Source of the DNA: Rhizobacter sp. AJA081-3
GTDB lineage: Bacteria; Pseudomonadota; Gammaproteobacteria; Burkholderiales; Burkholderiaceae_C
DNA length: 64,000 nucleotides
Direction: 5' to 3'
Assembly (NCBI RefSeq): GCF_017795745.1
Contig: NZ_CP059067.1
Span: 434,001 to 498,000 of the forward strand
The notes under the pieces are model-generated. The model saw only the letters and a program-made list of their open reading frames with translations. It was not told the origin of the DNA and did no database searches. Positions 1 through 10,730 of this stretch are shown piece after piece (the stretch's first letter is position 1; every line of letters starts with the position of its first letter). The position numbers and the translations under genes are program-made.

Positions 1-1655
1 TCGAGAAGCACCTCAACCTGGCCTACCTGATCGACGACGGCACGCCCGAGTCGCTGGTGGGTGACGCCACGCGCATCCGCCAGATCCTCGTCAACCTGCT
101 GTCCAACGCCGTCAAGTTCACCCACCAGGGCGAGGTCTTCGTGTCGGTGGACAGCGAGCCGGTGGATGAGCACACCTGCCGCATCCGCTTCTCGGTACAG
201 GACTCGGGCATCGGCATCTCGGCCGAGCACCTGCCGCGGCTGTTCCAGTCGTTCACGCAGGTGGATGCCTCGACCACGCGCAAGTACGGCGGCACCGGCC
301 TGGGCCTGGCGATCAGCAAGCGGCTGGCCGAGTTGATGGGCGGCACGGTCAGCGTGCACAGCGAGCCGGGCCAGGGCTCGCTGTTCCAGGTGACGGTGCT
401 GGCCACGGTGGCCGAGGCGGCGGCGCCGGCGGAGTTCCTGCAGCGCAACGCGCCGGCGCTGGCCGGCAAGCGGCTGCTCATCGTCGACGACAACCTGACC
501 AACCGCCGCATCCTCACGCGCATGGCGCTGCTGTGGGGCATGGTGCCGTCGACGCTGCCCTCGGCGCTGGAGGCGCTGGATCGCATCCGCCACGGCGAGT
601 GCTACGACGTCGCCGTGCTCGACATGAGCATGCCCGGCATTGACGGCCTCGAGCTGGCGGTGGAGATCCGGCGCCGGCGCAGCCCCGACGAGCTGCCCAT
701 CGTCATGCTGACCTCGCTCGGCCAGCGCCAGGCCCTGCAAGACGAACACGGCGCCGGCCTGGCGGCCTACCTCGCCAAGCCGATCAAGGCGAGCCAGCTG
801 TTCGCCACGCTGGTGGCGGTGGTGCAGGGCCAGCGCACGGCGCCGCAGCCGCCCGCGCCGGCGCCGGCGCCGCAGATTCCGGTGCTCGCCGCGAGCCTGC
901 CGCTGCGCGTGCTCGTGGCCGAGGACAACGCCATCAACCAGCGGGTCGCGCTGCGCCTGCTGCAGCGCCTGGGCTACCGCGCCGACGTGGCGGCCAACGG
1001 GCTGGAGGTGATCGACGCGGTCGAGCGACAGCACTACGACGTGGTGCTGATGGACATCCAGATGCCCGAGATGGATGGCCTGCAGGCGGCGCGCTGGATC
1101 GTGCAGCGGCGCGGCGCCGGCGGCTTGCCACGTGTCGTCGCGATGACCGCCAACGCGATGCCCGGCGACCGCGAGGCCTACATGGCCGCCGGCATGGACG
1201 GCTACGTGGCCAAGCCGATCGAGATGGGCGACCTCGCCGCGGCGATGACGCGCGTGGCGATGATCGCTCGCGGCGGCGCGGCCGCGGATCGGGTGGACGA
1301 GCAGGAGGTGCTCGACACTTCGCGCCTGGAGCACCTGCGCGGCATGCAGCTCGACAGCGAGCCGAGCCTGGTGCGCGAGCTGATCGACATGTTCGTGGCC
1401 GACACGCCAGGGCACCTGGGCGCGCTTGTGGAGGCACTGGTCGCGGCCGATGCAGCGCGCCTGGGCCGCGTTGCGCACCGCCTGCTGTCGGTCACGCAGA
1501 ACATCGGCGCGCCGCGCATGTCCGCCCTGTGCGTCGAGATCGAGCGGCTGTGCAGGCTCGGCGAGATCGACCGCGTGGGCGAGCTCACCGATGCGCTGGC
1601 GCAGGAGCACGAACGTGTCAACGCCGCGCTGCTGGCCGTGCGCATGCGCTACTGA
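1..1655 (+). CDS. Hybrid sensor histidine kinase, 5' end missing
   Basis: C-terminal part of a hybrid histidine kinase; the frame is open through the left edge, so the sensor and dimerisation parts lie outside. The visible part begins in the HATPase domain: the N box [17 protein letters not shown] is near base 72, DSGIGI near 200 and GGTGLGLAI near 290. Two receiver domains follow at about 466-820 and 900-1260; the second has the usual phospho-acceptor context VLMDIQMPEMDG. A histidine phosphotransfer (Hpt) domain ends the protein at about 1370-1650. The Hpt motif reads AHRLLSVTQNIGA: the His is kept but the usual Lys-Gly after it is Leu-Ser. It probably works as a multi-step phosphorelay at the inner membrane. 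Its stop is 15 bases before the ApbE start, so they may be co-transcribed. An internal GTG at 57 is not the start, since homology continues upstream. The family is certain, the signal unknown. Confidence 0.93.
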   Translation, partial: EKHLNLAYLIDDGTPESLVGDATRIRQILVNLLSNAVKFTHQGEVFVSVDSEPVDEHTCRIRFSVQDSGIGISAEHLPRLFQSFTQVDASTTRKYGGTGLGLAISKRLAELMGGTVSVHSEPGQGSLFQVTVLATVAEAAAPAEFLQRNAPALAGKRLLIVDDNLTNRRILTRMALLWGMVPSTLPSALEALDRIRHGECYDVAVLDMSMPGIDGLELAVEIRRRRSPDELPIVMLTSLGQRQALQDEHGAGLAAYLAKPIKASQLFATLVAVVQGQRTAPQPPAPAPAPQIPVLAASLPLRVLVAEDNAINQRVALRLLQRLGYRADVAANGLEVIDAVERQHYDVVLMDIQMPEMDGLQAARWIVQRRGAGGLPRVVAMTANAMPGDREAYMAAGMDGYVAKPIEMGDLAAAMTRVAMIARGGAAADRVDEQEVLDTSRLEHLRGMQLDSEPSLVRELIDMFVADTPGHLGALVEALVAADAARLGRVAHRLLSVTQNIGAPRMSALCVEIERLCRLGEIDRVGELTDALAQEHERVNAALLAVRMRY

Positions 1656-1670
1656 GCCCGGAGTGAAGTG

Positions 1671-2720
1671 ATGGCCACGCACGACATGCCGCTGAGCCGG
1701 CGCCAGGCGCTGGCCGCGCTGACCGGCGCGGTGCTGTTGCCGCTTGCCGGTCCGGCTGCGGCCTCGGTGCGGCACGAGCGTCACTTCCTGTTCGGCTCGC
1801 CGGTGGACGTGATGCTGCGGCACGCGCCGGAAGAGGCGGTACAGGCGCCGCTCGATCGGGTGATGCGCGGCCTGCAGCACATCCACGCGCAGTGGAACGC
1901 CTGGAAGCCGGGCGAACTGGGCCGCATCAACCAGGCCTTCCGCGAGGGGCGCAGCGCGCGCGTCACGCCGGCGCTGCTGGCGATGATCCGCTCGGCGGCG
2001 CGGCTCGAGCGGGCTTCGGCCGGCTTCTTCAACCCCGGCATCGGCGGCGTGGTCCAGGCCTGGGGCTTCCACGACGACGTGATGCGCCCCGGTGACCGGC
2101 CCGCGGCAGCCGCATTGGCCGGCTGGCGCGAGGCGGCCCCCAGCCTGGCGCAGATCGAGACGCGCGGCGATGCGCTGGCGAGCCGCAACCCGCGCCTGCA
2201 ACTCGACTTCGGCGCCTATGCCAAGGGTGTGGCCATCGACCGTGCGCTCGACGAGTTCGCGGCGCGCGGCCAGGGCGAGGCGCTCGTCAACCTCGGAGGC
2301 AACCTCGGGGCGATGGGCACGGCCGGATGGCAGATCGGCATCCGCGATCCTTTCGGCGAGGGCCTGGTGGCGAGCCTGGCGACGCGAGGCCGCGAGGCGG
2401 TCGTCACCTCGGGAAGCTATGAGCGTTTCCGCGTGCTCGACGGTGAGCGCTGCACGCACATCCTCGACCCGTCCAGCGCCGCGCCGGCCCAGGGGCTGGT
2501 CAGCGTGACGGTGCTGCACCGCTGCGCGGCACTGGCCGATGCGGCGGCCACCGCCTTGCTGGTGGCCGGGCCACGGCGCTGGCGCGAGGTGGCGCAGCGC
2601 ATGGGCGTGACGCAGGTGCTGGCGATCGGGCCGGACGGCCGCGGCATGGCCAGCGGGGCGCTGGCACCGCGCCTGCAGTTCGCCAGCCCCAGCTGGCGCG
2701 GCCGCATCGCCACGGTCTGA
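1671..2720 (+). CDS. apbE: ApbE-family FAD:protein FMN transferase
   Basis: Predicted periplasmic FAD:protein FMN transferase, which attaches FMN covalently to a Thr or Ser of partner proteins such as NqrB/C, RnfD/G or NosR-type flavoproteins. The start is set at the ATG preceded by GGAGTGAAG; a GTG one codon earlier is possible. The N terminus has a Tat-like signal (SRRQALAALTG) followed by a hydrophobic run ending near residue 33. The family blocks DFGAYAKGVAIDRALDEF, VNLGGNLGAMG, TSGSYERF, THILDP and ALADAAATALLVAG all occur in order, and the length of 349 residues is normal. It follows the hybrid kinase by 15 bases. No flavoprotein acceptor is encoded beside it, so its substrate cannot be told from context. 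Confidence 0.92.
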   Translation: MATHDMPLSRRQALAALTGAVLLPLAGPAAASVRHERHFLFGSPVDVMLRHAPEEAVQAPLDRVMRGLQHIHAQWNAWKPGELGRINQAFREGRSARVTPALLAMIRSAARLERASAGFFNPGIGGVVQAWGFHDDVMRPGDRPAAAALAGWREAAPSLAQIETRGDALASRNPRLQLDFGAYAKGVAIDRALDEFAARGQGEALVNLGGNLGAMGTAGWQIGIRDPFGEGLVASLATRGREAVVTSGSYERFRVLDGERCTHILDPSSAAPAQGLVSVTVLHRCAALADAAATALLVAGPRRWREVAQRMGVTQVLAIGPDGRGMASGALAPRLQFASPSWRGRIATV

Positions 2721-2809
2721 GGCGCGGCGTGCAGTGAGTCACGCCGCCGCGCGGCGTGCGCCTCAGGTTCGGCGGCCGGTTGCCGAAGGCAAGGCGTCTG
2801 GAGACGCCC

Positions 2810-3166
2810 ATGCCCCAACTCCCGCGTGCTGCCCTGGCCTGCCTGCTGGCCCTGGCCTCCCCGTTGTGCGCTGCACAGGCCCTGTGGGTGTGCGGCCTGA
2901 GCGACGATGCCGTGCGCCTGGTCTGCGTGGCCGACGCCGACCCGACCCTGCCGACCGCCGCGCAGAGCCAACCGACGGCGATGGTCGCCGGCACCAGCTT
3001 CCCGCTGGACACGCGGCGCCAGTACAGCGTCGACCTGTGGACGCCGCCCAGCGACATGGAGTTCGTCGCGCAGCTCGCGCGCGCCACGATCTGCTACCGC
3101 AGCCCGGGCTGCAGCGTGGTGATGGCCACCGAACGACCGGTCACGCTGGCGGCGCTGCGACGCTGA
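2810..3166 (+). CDS. Small secreted cysteine-containing protein, unknown
   Basis: Unrecognised 118-residue protein. The ATG at 2810 is preferred to an upstream start at 2756 because it opens a clean Sec signal peptide (MPQLPRAALACLLALAS, cleavage expected after CAAQA or nearby). The mature part has four Cys in two close pairs (WVCGLSDDAVRLVC and TICYRSPGC), consistent with two disulfides in a periplasmic protein; this is inference. It lies 90 bases after apbE on the same strand. No enzyme motif is visible. The 196 bases between its stop and the next gene show nothing I can name. Confidence 0.6.
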   Translation: MPQLPRAALACLLALASPLCAAQALWVCGLSDDAVRLVCVADADPTLPTAAQSQPTAMVAGTSFPLDTRRQYSVDLWTPPSDMEFVAQLARATICYRSPGCSVVMATERPVTLAALRR

Positions 3167-3362
3167 CAGCGCTCACTCATTCGCTGCACGCTCACCGCGT
3201 GATCGACGAACCGTGACGAATGTCCAGCGAGGGTCTGATGCACTTGCGCACCGTCAAGCAAGCTGCGAAGGTGCAATCACAGACTCGTGACTGCCTTGCA
3301 GGTTCATTCCTCCTCGGCGAGGTCGATAACAACGCAGTCCAGTCGACCCACGGGGGACATCC

Positions 3363-4484
3363 TTGCCACAGCCGACCATCCTGATCGTCGACGACAACCC
3401 CGAGAACCTCACGCTTCTCGGCGAGTTGCTGCGCGAGCGCTACAAGGTCCGTGCCGCGAACTCCGGGCCGCGCGCCTTGCAGCTGGCGGTGCTGGCGCCG
3501 ATGCCCGACCTCATCCTGCTGGACATCATGATGCCCGGCATGAGCGGCTTCGAGGTGCTCGAGCAGCTGCGCTCCGAATCGCTGACGCGCGACATTCCGG
3601 TGATCATCACCACCGCGATGAGCGGGACCGACGACGAGCAGCATGGCCTGGTGCTCGGCGCGGTCGACTATTTGACCAAGCCGCTCAAGCCGGCCATCGT
3701 GCTGGCGCGCGTGCACACGCATCTCGAGCTGAAGCGCGCGCGCGACCGGCTGCAGCGTGACAACGCCTCGCTCGAGGCCGAGATCGCCCGGCGCATGCGC
3801 GAGAACCAGGTCATCCAGGACGTCACCATCCGCGCGCTGGCGCGCCTGGCCGAGACGCGCGACAACGAGACAGGCAACCACATCCTGCGCACGCAGGAGT
3901 ATGTCGAGACGCTGGCGCGCCGCGCATGCGGACATCCGCGCTTCGCGACGGCGCTGGACGAACATGCCATCGCGCTGATCGCCAAGTCGGCGCCACTGCA
4001 CGACATCGGCAAGGTGGGCATCCCCGACCAGGTGCTGCTCAAGCCGGGCAAGCTGACGCCCGACGAGTGGGAGGTCATGAAGACGCATGCGCGGCTGGGT
4101 GCCGAGGCCATCGCGCGCGCGGTCGAAGACACGCACGAGCCGGTGGAGTTTCTCGCCTATGCGCGGCAGATCGCGCTGCACCACCATGAACGCTGGGACG
4201 GCAGCGGCTATCCGGATGCCCTGGCCGGCGACGCCATCCCGCTGGCCGCCCGCCTGATGGCGCTGGCCGACGTGTTTGACGCCCTGATCTCGCGCCGCGT
4301 GTACAAGGCGCCGATGACGCCGGCCGAGGCCATGGCCATCATGACGGAGCAGCGCGGCCGGCACTTCGATCCCGACCTGCTCGACATCTTCCTGGCCGGC
4401 ATCGACGACTTCTGCGCGATCGCCCGGCGCTACCCCGACGAGGCCGCACAGGAACTGCCTGCGGGGCAGCGGCGGGCCGCCTGA
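3363..4484 (+). CDS. HD-GYP response regulator (RpfG-like c-di-GMP phosphodiesterase)
   Basis: Two-component response regulator whose output is an HD-GYP domain, a family that hydrolyses cyclic di-GMP. The receiver domain covers residues 5-120, with acidic DD at 10-11, phospho-acceptor Asp54 in LLDIMMPG and the conserved Lys in YLTKPLKP. A short coiled linker (120-150) leads to the HD-GYP domain at 155-360, with [10 protein letters not shown] at 213-222 and [12 protein letters not shown] at 273-284; all catalytic motifs are intact. The start is a TTG at 3363, with GGGGGA six bases upstream and no better in-frame ATG. The next gene, a giant hybrid kinase, begins 20 bases downstream, so the two probably form a sensor-regulator pair that lowers c-di-GMP on phosphorylation. 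The pairing is inferred from adjacency. Confidence 0.93.
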   Translation: MPQPTILIVDDNPENLTLLGELLRERYKVRAANSGPRALQLAVLAPMPDLILLDIMMPGMSGFEVLEQLRSESLTRDIPVIITTAMSGTDDEQHGLVLGAVDYLTKPLKPAIVLARVHTHLELKRARDRLQRDNASLEAEIARRMRENQVIQDVTIRALARLAETRDNETGNHILRTQEYVETLARRACGHPRFATALDEHAIALIAKSAPLHDIGKVGIPDQVLLKPGKLTPDEWEVMKTHARLGAEAIARAVEDTHEPVEFLAYARQIALHHHERWDGSGYPDALAGDAIPLAARLMALADVFDALISRRVYKAPMTPAEAMAIMTEQRGRHFDPDLLDIFLAGIDDFCAIARRYPDEAAQELPAGQRRAA

Positions 4485-4504
4485 GATCCCCGGAGCTCCC
4501 GCGC

Positions 4505-7500
4505 ATGCGCGAACCGGCCGCTCACGGCATGCCGGCGCCACCGCCGGGCAGGGGCCCGATGCGTGTCGCGCTCGTCTACGCGCTGTTCGCCTCGCTGTGG
4601 ATCTTCGGCTCCGACTGGCTGCTCGGCGTGCTGGTGGCAGACCCGCAATGGCTGGTGCGCATCGGCGCTTTCAAGGGCTGGGCCTTCGTCGGCGTGACGG
4701 CCGTGCTGCTGTACCTGCTCGTGGGCCGCCTGGTGCGGTCGACCGCGGGCGCGGTGCCCGAGCCGCCGCAGTCCGCTGCCGACACAGGGCTGCCGCGCAG
4801 CCCCTTGCTGTTCGCTGCCATAAGCATCGTGCTGCTCACCGGCGCAGCGTTGTGGTACGAGCACCAGGATCGTGTCGGTCAGCAGTCACGGCAGTTGCAG
4901 GCGACGGCGGACTTGCGTGCCAAGCAGGTCGGCGCCTGGATGCAGGACCGGCTGTCCCAGGCCCGCTTCGCACGCAGCAGCGCGCTGTGGGCCAGCTTGT
5001 TCCGGCGCTGGCAGGACAGTGGCGACGTCCAGGCGCGCGACCAGCTGATGGAACGGCTGGTCGAACTTCGCAAGGCCTTCGGCAACAGCAGCGTCATGGT
5101 GCTCGATTCGCGCGGCGAACTCGTGCTCGGTGAACCGGGCCACGACGTGACGGTCTCGCCGGCACTGCGTGCCACGGCGCTGCGTGCCATGGCCAGGGGC
5201 GAGGCGTTGCACACGGGCGACTTCACCACGGGGGTGGTGCCCGGCGCGCTGTGGTTCGACGTGATCGCGCCGCTGGCGGGCGGCGGGGCGAGCGCGCAGG
5301 CGGCTGCCGTGCTGCGCATCGACCCGAAGCAGTTGCTGCAGTCGGCCCTGCAGGGCTGGCCTTCCGCGCAGCAAAGCGCGGCCACGCTGCTGGTGCAGCG
5401 CGATGGCGACCAGCTGCTCGGCGTGTTCGGCCGCAATGCCAAGCCGCTGTCGACCCCCGACCTGCTGGCGGCGAAGTTCGTCAACGGGCAGGTGCCGTTC
5501 GGGGTTATCGCCACCGGTGTCGACTTCCGCGGCCAGGCCGTGCTCGGCACCGTGCAGCCGGTGCCCGGCACGAGCTGGTACCTGGTGGCCAAGATCGACC
5601 GCGCCGAACTGCGTGCCGAGTCGATGAAGAACGCGATCTGGATCATCGCCGCCGGCGCGCTGGCACTGCTCGGCGCTTTCGTCGTCGCCTTCCTGCAGCG
5701 TGAGCACCGTGCGCTGGAGCGATCGCGCGGCGAGCAGGCCGAGCAGCGCCAGCGCCTGCAGTCGCTGGCGTTGATGCAGGCGATCTCCGAAGGCTCGAAC
5801 GACGCCATCTTCGCCAAGGACCGCGAGGGCCGCTACGTGCTGTGCAACCGCGCCGCCAGCGAGATCATCGGCAAGCCCGTCGAGCAAGTGCTCGGCCGCG
5901 ACGACCGAGCGCTGTTCGAGCCCGAGCAGGCCGCGGTGCTGATGGCCAACGATGCGCAGGTGATGGCCCAGGACCGGCTCAGCTCCTACGAAGAAGAGGT
6001 TGGCTCGGGTGAGCACCTGATCACCGTGCTGGCCACCAAGGGGCCGCTGCACGATGCCGAAGGGCGGGTGGCCGGCATGTTCGGCATCTCGCGCGACATC
6101 ACCGAGCGCAAGCGTTCGGAGCTCGCGCTGCGCGAGAGCGAGGCGACGGTGCGCACGCTCATCGGCTCCATGGCCGATGGCATGTTCGTCGCTCAGGATC
6201 ACCGTTTCGTGTTCGCCAATGCGGCGCTGCCGCGGTTGCTCGGCCACACGGACGAAGAGTTCATCGGACTGCCCTTCGCGGCGGTGCTGGCGCCGGAGTT
6301 CCTGGCCCTCTGGACACAGCGATTCGAGCAGCGCATCGGCACGGGACCCGAGCCGCAAGGTCACTACGAGGTGCAGTTCCTGCGCCGGGACGGCAGCGCG
6401 ATCTGGTTGGAGCTGCGCGCCAGCCGCTCGCAGTATCGCGGCCGGCCCGCCGTGCTGGGCCTGGTGCGCGACATCACCGAACGCCGCCGCAACGAGCAGG
6501 CGCTGCGCGAGGTGTCGGAGCTGGTGCAGGCCGTGGAGGACTCGGTGCTCGATCACATGGCCGTGCTCGACCGCGACGGCGTGGTGGTCAACGTGAACGC
6601 GGCCTGGCAGCGCTTCGCCTCCGACAACGCCGACTGCAGCCCCGGCGCGCCCGTGCGCAGCGACATCGGCACCAACTATCTCGACGTCTGCCGGGCTGCG
6701 ACTGGCCCGGGCGGTGAGAGCGCCCGGCAGGCCGCCGACGGCATCGCGGCCATTCTCGCCGGACGCAGCGAGCTCTACACGCTGGAGTACGCCTGCGACG
6801 GCCCGCAGGTCAGGCGCTGGTTCCACATGAGTGTGCTGCCGCTGCGCACGCAGTCCGGCGGCGCCGTGGTCGTGCATGCCGATGTCACGCAGCGTCGCCG
6901 CGCCGAGGAAGCGGTGCGCGAAAGCGAGGCGCAGTACCGGTCGATGGTGCTCGCGTTGGACGAGAGCATCATGGTGTTCGGAACTCAGGGTGAGCTCAAG
7001 GCATGCAACGTGCGGGCCGAGCGCTTCTTCGGCCTGGACTTCGCGGCGCTGCAGGACCCGCAGGTGCTGCGCGGCTGGCGCCCGGTGCAAGCGGATGGCT
7101 CGATGCTGCGCTACGCCGACCTGCCGGCCTCGCGCACGCTGCGCACCGGCGAGCCCAGTCGCGACGAGTTGATTGGCGTGGTGCCGCCGGGCGGCACGTT
7201 GCGCTGGCTGATGGTCAACGCGCAACCGGTGCACGACGCGAGCAGCGGCAAACTCAACGCGGTGGTGGTCTCGTTCAGTGACATCACCGAGCGCCACGCC
7301 GCACAGGAGCAACTGCGCAAGCTGTCGATGGCGGTCGAGCAGTGCCCGATCGGCATCGTCATCCGCGACGTCGACGGGCGCATCGAGTACGTCAACGACG
7401 CTTTCGCGCGCATCAGCGGCTTCTCCAAGGACGAGGCGATCGGGCAGTTCCGCCATGTGCTTCAGCCGCTGCGCAGTCCGGCCGCGCGCGAGACCGAGAT

Positions 7501-9961
7501 GGTCGAGGCGCTGTCCCGTGGCGAAACCTGGACTGGCGAGTTCAGCAACACGCGCAAGGACGGCTCGGCCTACGAGGAGTTCGTGCATGCGGCTCCGATC
7601 CGGCAGCCCGACGGACGCATCACGCACTACCTGTCGATCGACGAGGACGTTACCGAGAAGAAGCGCGTGGGCGCCGAACTCGACCGCCACCGCCACCGCC
7701 TGCAGGAGCTGGTGGACGAGGGAACAGGGCAGCTGCGTGAGCTCAACCGTGCGCTGCTCGAGAGCGAGCGCTTCATCCGCACCATCGCCGACAACCAGCC
7801 GAACTTGCTGGCCTACTGGGACGCCGACCTGCGCTGCCGCTTCGCCAACCGCGCCTACCGCGAGTGGTATGGCCGCAGCGAGGCCGACATGGACGGCATC
7901 CCGCTGGCCGAGCTGCTCGGTGACGAGAGGATGCAGATGCTGCAAGGCCACGTCGGCGAGGTGCTGCGCGGGCGGGCGCAGCAGTACACGAGCGAGCTGC
8001 GCGGCAACACGGGCCGGAGCATGCATGGCTTGGCCAGCTGGATTCCGGATCTGGTGGAGGGTTCGGTGCGCGGCTTCCTCGTGCTCGTCTCCGACGTCAC
8101 CGAGATCAAGCAGGCCGAGCGCCGACTGCAGGAAACGAATGCCGAGCTGATGCTGGCGCGCGATCGCGCCGAGGCGGCCAACCGGGCCAAGAGCGCCTTC
8201 CTGGCCAACATGAGCCATGAGATCCGCACGCCGATGAACGCGATCATCGGCCTGACGCATCTGCTGCATCGCGACGCCGACGACCCGATCGAGCTCGAAC
8301 GGCTGGAGAAGGTCTCCGAGGCTGCGGGCCACCTGCTGCAGGTGATCAACGACATCCTGGACCTGTCGAAGATCGAGTCCGGCAAGCTCGAACTGGAACG
8401 CACGGACTTTTCGTTGGCGCGGCTGCTGGAGCGCACCCGCTCGCTGGTGAGCCAGCGGGCGCAGGCCAAGGGGCTGGCCCTGGATGTCGCGGTGGATGCC
8501 GATGTGCCCGATGCGCTGCATGGTGACCCGACACGGCTGTCGCAGGCCCTGCTGAACCTGTTGAGTAATGCGGTCAAGTTCACCGAGCATGGCGCCATCG
8601 GCGTGCGGGTGGCGCTGCTCGATCACGACGCCGCCGGGGTGCGACTTCGTTTCACCGTCAGCGACACCGGCATCGGCATCGCGGCCGACCAGATGCCGCA
8701 ACTGTTCAGCGCCTTCGTGCAGGCCGACACGTCGATGACGCGCCGATTCGGCGGCACCGGACTGGGCCTGGCCATCACGCAGCGCCTGGCAGCCATCATG
8801 CGCGGCGAAGTCGGCGTGCGCAGCGAGCCGGGTGCGGGCAGCGAGTTCTGGTTCACCGCACGGCTCGAATCGGGCCGGCCGGTGGCGGCCGATCCCTTGC
8901 CGGATGCCCGCTTTGCCGAAGCTGCGCTGCGACGCCGGCACGCCGGCGCGAGCGTGCTGCTCGCCGAGGACAACGCGGTCAATCAGCAGGTCGTCGTCGA
9001 ACTGTTGCATGCCGTGGGGCTGCGGGTCGAAGTCGCCGGCGACGGGCAGCAAGCGCTCGAGCGTGCGCGAGACGGGGCATTCGACCTGGTCCTGATGGAC
9101 GTGCAGATGCCGTTGATGGACGGTCTGGAAGCGACGCGACGGCTGCGTGCCATGACCGGCTGGGCCACGACACCGATCGTGGCCATGACTGCCAATGCCT
9201 TCGGCGAGGACCGCGCGGCCTGCCTCGCGGCAGGCATGGACGACCACGTCGCCAAGCCGGTCGATCCGCCGAACCTGTATGCGGCGCTGCTGCGCTGGCT
9301 GTCGCGCGGCGAGTCGCCCGTGCCTGCGGTGGCGGCGGAGGCCGCGGCTCCGACGGAGTCCGTCGACATGGCCGCGTTGCCACACATCGATGGCCTGGAT
9401 GCGGCGCTGGCGATGCGCTATCTCGGTGGACAGGTGGTGCTGTACCGACGGGTGCTGCGCCAGTTCGCGCAGCACCACGGCGACGACGCGGCGAAGCTGG
9501 CCAGCCCGGTGCGGCTCGCGGAACGGCAGGCGCTGCGCGAACTGGCCCATTCGGTGAAAGGCTCGTCGGCGTCGATCGGCGCGCTGCGGCTGCCGGCCCT
9601 GGCGGCCGCGCTGGAGGCGGCTGTCGCCGAGCGCCGCGGCGACGACGAGGTGCACGCCGCGCAGCACGCGGTGCAGCGCGAGCTCGAGATGCTGCTGCAG
9701 GCCATCCGCGACGGCCTGTCCAGCGGCGAGACACAGCCCATGCCGCTGGACAGCGGCGACGTGCACGAGGAGACGCTGGACCGGCTGCTGGAACTGCTGG
9801 CCGCGGCGGACTACGAGGCCCTGCCGCTGCTGCGCCGCCTTGCGCCGCGTCTGCACCGGCAGTACGGTGCCGCCATCGACGATGCCGAAGCCAGCCTGGG
9901 CCGCTTCGACTACGAACAGGCGCTGCAGACGCTGCGCAGCCTGCGCCCTCAGCCGGCCTGA
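4505..9961 (+). CDS. Giant hybrid histidine kinase with six PAS domains
   Basis: Membrane-bound hybrid sensor kinase of 1818 residues. Order of parts: TM helices at about 20-44, 58-76 and 99-118; a periplasmic sensor region to 376; TM4 at 377-397; six PAS domains starting near 421, 548, 668, 811, 939 and 1089, several ending in the RDITERK-type PAC motif; HisKA with phospho-acceptor His1238 in [12 protein letters not shown]; HATPase with [11 protein letters not shown] and GGTGLGLAI; a receiver at 1482-1600 with Asp1532 in [11 protein letters not shown]; and an Hpt domain with His1682 in [14 protein letters not shown]. All phosphorelay residues are present. The ATG has GGAG about ten bases upstream. 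It likely passes phosphate to the HD-GYP regulator just before it. The 3' end overlaps the opposing glycosyltransferase-like gene by 13 bases. Ligands of the sensor and PAS domains cannot be told from sequence. Confidence 0.95.
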   Translation: MREPAAHGMPAPPPGRGPMRVALVYALFASLWIFGSDWLLGVLVADPQWLVRIGAFKGWAFVGVTAVLLYLLVGRLVRSTAGAVPEPPQSAADTGLPRSPLLFAAISIVLLTGAALWYEHQDRVGQQSRQLQATADLRAKQVGAWMQDRLSQARFARSSALWASLFRRWQDSGDVQARDQLMERLVELRKAFGNSSVMVLDSRGELVLGEPGHDVTVSPALRATALRAMARGEALHTGDFTTGVVPGALWFDVIAPLAGGGASAQAAAVLRIDPKQLLQSALQGWPSAQQSAATLLVQRDGDQLLGVFGRNAKPLSTPDLLAAKFVNGQVPFGVIATGVDFRGQAVLGTVQPVPGTSWYLVAKIDRAELRAESMKNAIWIIAAGALALLGAFVVAFLQREHRALERSRGEQAEQRQRLQSLALMQAISEGSNDAIFAKDREGRYVLCNRAASEIIGKPVEQVLGRDDRALFEPEQAAVLMANDAQVMAQDRLSSYEEEVGSGEHLITVLATKGPLHDAEGRVAGMFGISRDITERKRSELALRESEATVRTLIGSMADGMFVAQDHRFVFANAALPRLLGHTDEEFIGLPFAAVLAPEFLALWTQRFEQRIGTGPEPQGHYEVQFLRRDGSAIWLELRASRSQYRGRPAVLGLVRDITERRRNEQALREVSELVQAVEDSVLDHMAVLDRDGVVVNVNAAWQRFASDNADCSPGAPVRSDIGTNYLDVCRAATGPGGESARQAADGIAAILAGRSELYTLEYACDGPQVRRWFHMSVLPLRTQSGGAVVVHADVTQRRRAEEAVRESEAQYRSMVLALDESIMVFGTQGELKACNVRAERFFGLDFAALQDPQVLRGWRPVQADGSMLRYADLPASRTLRTGEPSRDELIGVVPPGGTLRWLMVNAQPVHDASSGKLNAVVVSFSDITERHAAQEQLRKLSMAVEQCPIGIVIRDVDGRIEYVNDAFARISGFSKDEAIGQFRHVLQPLRSPAARETEMVEALSRGETWTGEFSNTRKDGSAYEEFVHAAPIRQPDGRITHYLSIDEDVTEKKRVGAELDRHRHRLQELVDEGTGQLRELNRALLESERFIRTIADNQPNLLAYWDADLRCRFANRAYREWYGRSEADMDGIPLAELLGDERMQMLQGHVGEVLRGRAQQYTSELRGNTGRSMHGLASWIPDLVEGSVRGFLVLVSDVTEIKQAERRLQETNAELMLARDRAEAANRAKSAFLANMSHEIRTPMNAIIGLTHLLHRDADDPIELERLEKVSEAAGHLLQVINDILDLSKIESGKLELERTDFSLARLLERTRSLVSQRAQAKGLALDVAVDADVPDALHGDPTRLSQALLNLLSNAVKFTEHGAIGVRVALLDHDAAGVRLRFTVSDTGIGIAADQMPQLFSAFVQADTSMTRRFGGTGLGLAITQRLAAIMRGEVGVRSEPGAGSEFWFTARLESGRPVAADPLPDARFAEAALRRRHAGASVLLAEDNAVNQQVVVELLHAVGLRVEVAGDGQQALERARDGAFDLVLMDVQMPLMDGLEATRRLRAMTGWATTPIVAMTANAFGEDRAACLAAGMDDHVAKPVDPPNLYAALLRWLSRGESPVPAVAAEAAAPTESVDMAALPHIDGLDAALAMRYLGGQVVLYRRVLRQFAQHHGDDAAKLASPVRLAERQALRELAHSVKGSSASIGALRLPALAAALEAAVAERRGDDEVHAAQHAVQRELEMLLQAIRDGLSSGETQPMPLDSGDVHEETLDRLLELLAAADYEALPLLRRLAPRLHRQYGAAIDDAEASLGRFDYEQALQTLRSLRPQPA

Positions 9962-10569
9962 AGCAGTCCGTCGACCAGGCGGCGGTCGAGAAGACCGAGT
10001 TCCATGCACTGCGCAGGCAGCACGAAGTCGGGCCGCGACAACTGCTCACGCATCTGCGTGTCGTCCCACTGCCGCAGCCGGCTGTGGCCCGGCTCGACGG
10101 AGGTCTGCGCATAGACCAGCCGTGCGTCCGACTCCCACTGCAGGATCATTTGCGGGATCAGCTCCGGCGAGTGGTGCAGGGCCGGATCGAGCAGGATCAC
10201 GGCGTCGCCGCGGGAGGCGAGGATGCCGGCCTCGAAGCCATCGGCCAGGCTTCCCGGCTGCCCGAGCGGCAGGAAGCGGAAGCCCGGCAGCTCGCACCAG
10301 GCCTGCATCAGGCCGTCGGTGCCGTCGGTGCTGCCGGCGTCGACGACGATGAGTTCCCAGGGGTAACCGCACTCGGTGAGCGTGTCGCTCAGGATGGGCA
10401 GCAGCTTGGACAACGTGCGTGCGCTGTTTTCGCAAGGCAGCACGCACGACACCGTCTGGCGTGCACCCGACAGCTGCGCCCAACCCGAGGCGTGAGCCCA
10501 GGCGGGCGCGTCGTTGACGGGCTGCGCCATGGCGGCGATGCCGGCGCGGGGCTCGGGAGGGGTGGGCAT
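9949..10569 (-). CDS. Short family-2 glycosyltransferase-like protein with degenerate DxD
   Basis: A 206-residue protein with the fold of family 2 glycosyltransferases of the dolichol-phosphate-mannosyltransferase type: a nucleotide-binding start ([15 protein letters not shown]), [15 protein letters not shown], and the block [18 protein letters not shown]. In active relatives that last block reads roughly DADLQDPPELI, where the Asp residues bind metal and sugar nucleotide. Here it is [11 protein letters not shown], so the second and third acidic positions are lost. There are no C-terminal membrane helices. It may be inactive or a binding protein. It converges with the giant kinase, overlapping its last 13 bases. 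The start is uncertain: no clear Shine-Dalgarno precedes ATG 10569, and an ATG at 10530 would drop 13 residues. Confidence 0.72.
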   Translation of the reverse strand: MPTPPEPRAGIAAMAQPVNDAPAWAHASGWAQLSGARQTVSCVLPCENSARTLSKLLPILSDTLTECGYPWELIVVDAGSTDGTDGLMQAWCELPGFRFLPLGQPGSLADGFEAGILASRGDAVILLDPALHHSPELIPQMILQWESDARLVYAQTSVEPGHSRLRQWDDTQMREQLSRPDFVLPAQCMELGLLDRRLVDGLLQAG

Positions 10570-10716
10570 GGCAGGGTGGCGGTGCTGTGCGAGATGGACG
10601 CCAGCGCCATTGTTGATGCGCTTCCTTGTGCCACCTTAAATCAAGCCGTCCGAAGCGGGGTGTCTGTTCGTGGGATTGTGTCCGGTCGTATCCGCTGCGG
10701 TGCCCGATCGGGCTGC

Positions 10717-10722
10717 TATCCT
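10717..10722 (+). promoter_or_regulatory. Possible -10 box for the lipoprotein gene, leaderless
   Basis: TATCCT sits eight bases before the ATG at 10731, with no Shine-Dalgarno in between. If this is the -10 element, transcription would begin at or within a base or two of the start codon, giving a leaderless mRNA. No convincing -35 hexamer is seen at the right spacing. The remaining 160-base divergent gap (10570-10730) shows nothing else I can name. Confidence 0.25.
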
Positions 10723-10730
10723 CGCCGCCG

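Noticed and set aside
4886-10009. A 1707-codon open frame on the minus strand opposite the giant kinase.
   Set aside because: It is the antisense shadow of a high-G+C gene: Arg/His/Gln-rich low-complexity product, no domain, while the plus strand has a full set of kinase motifs.
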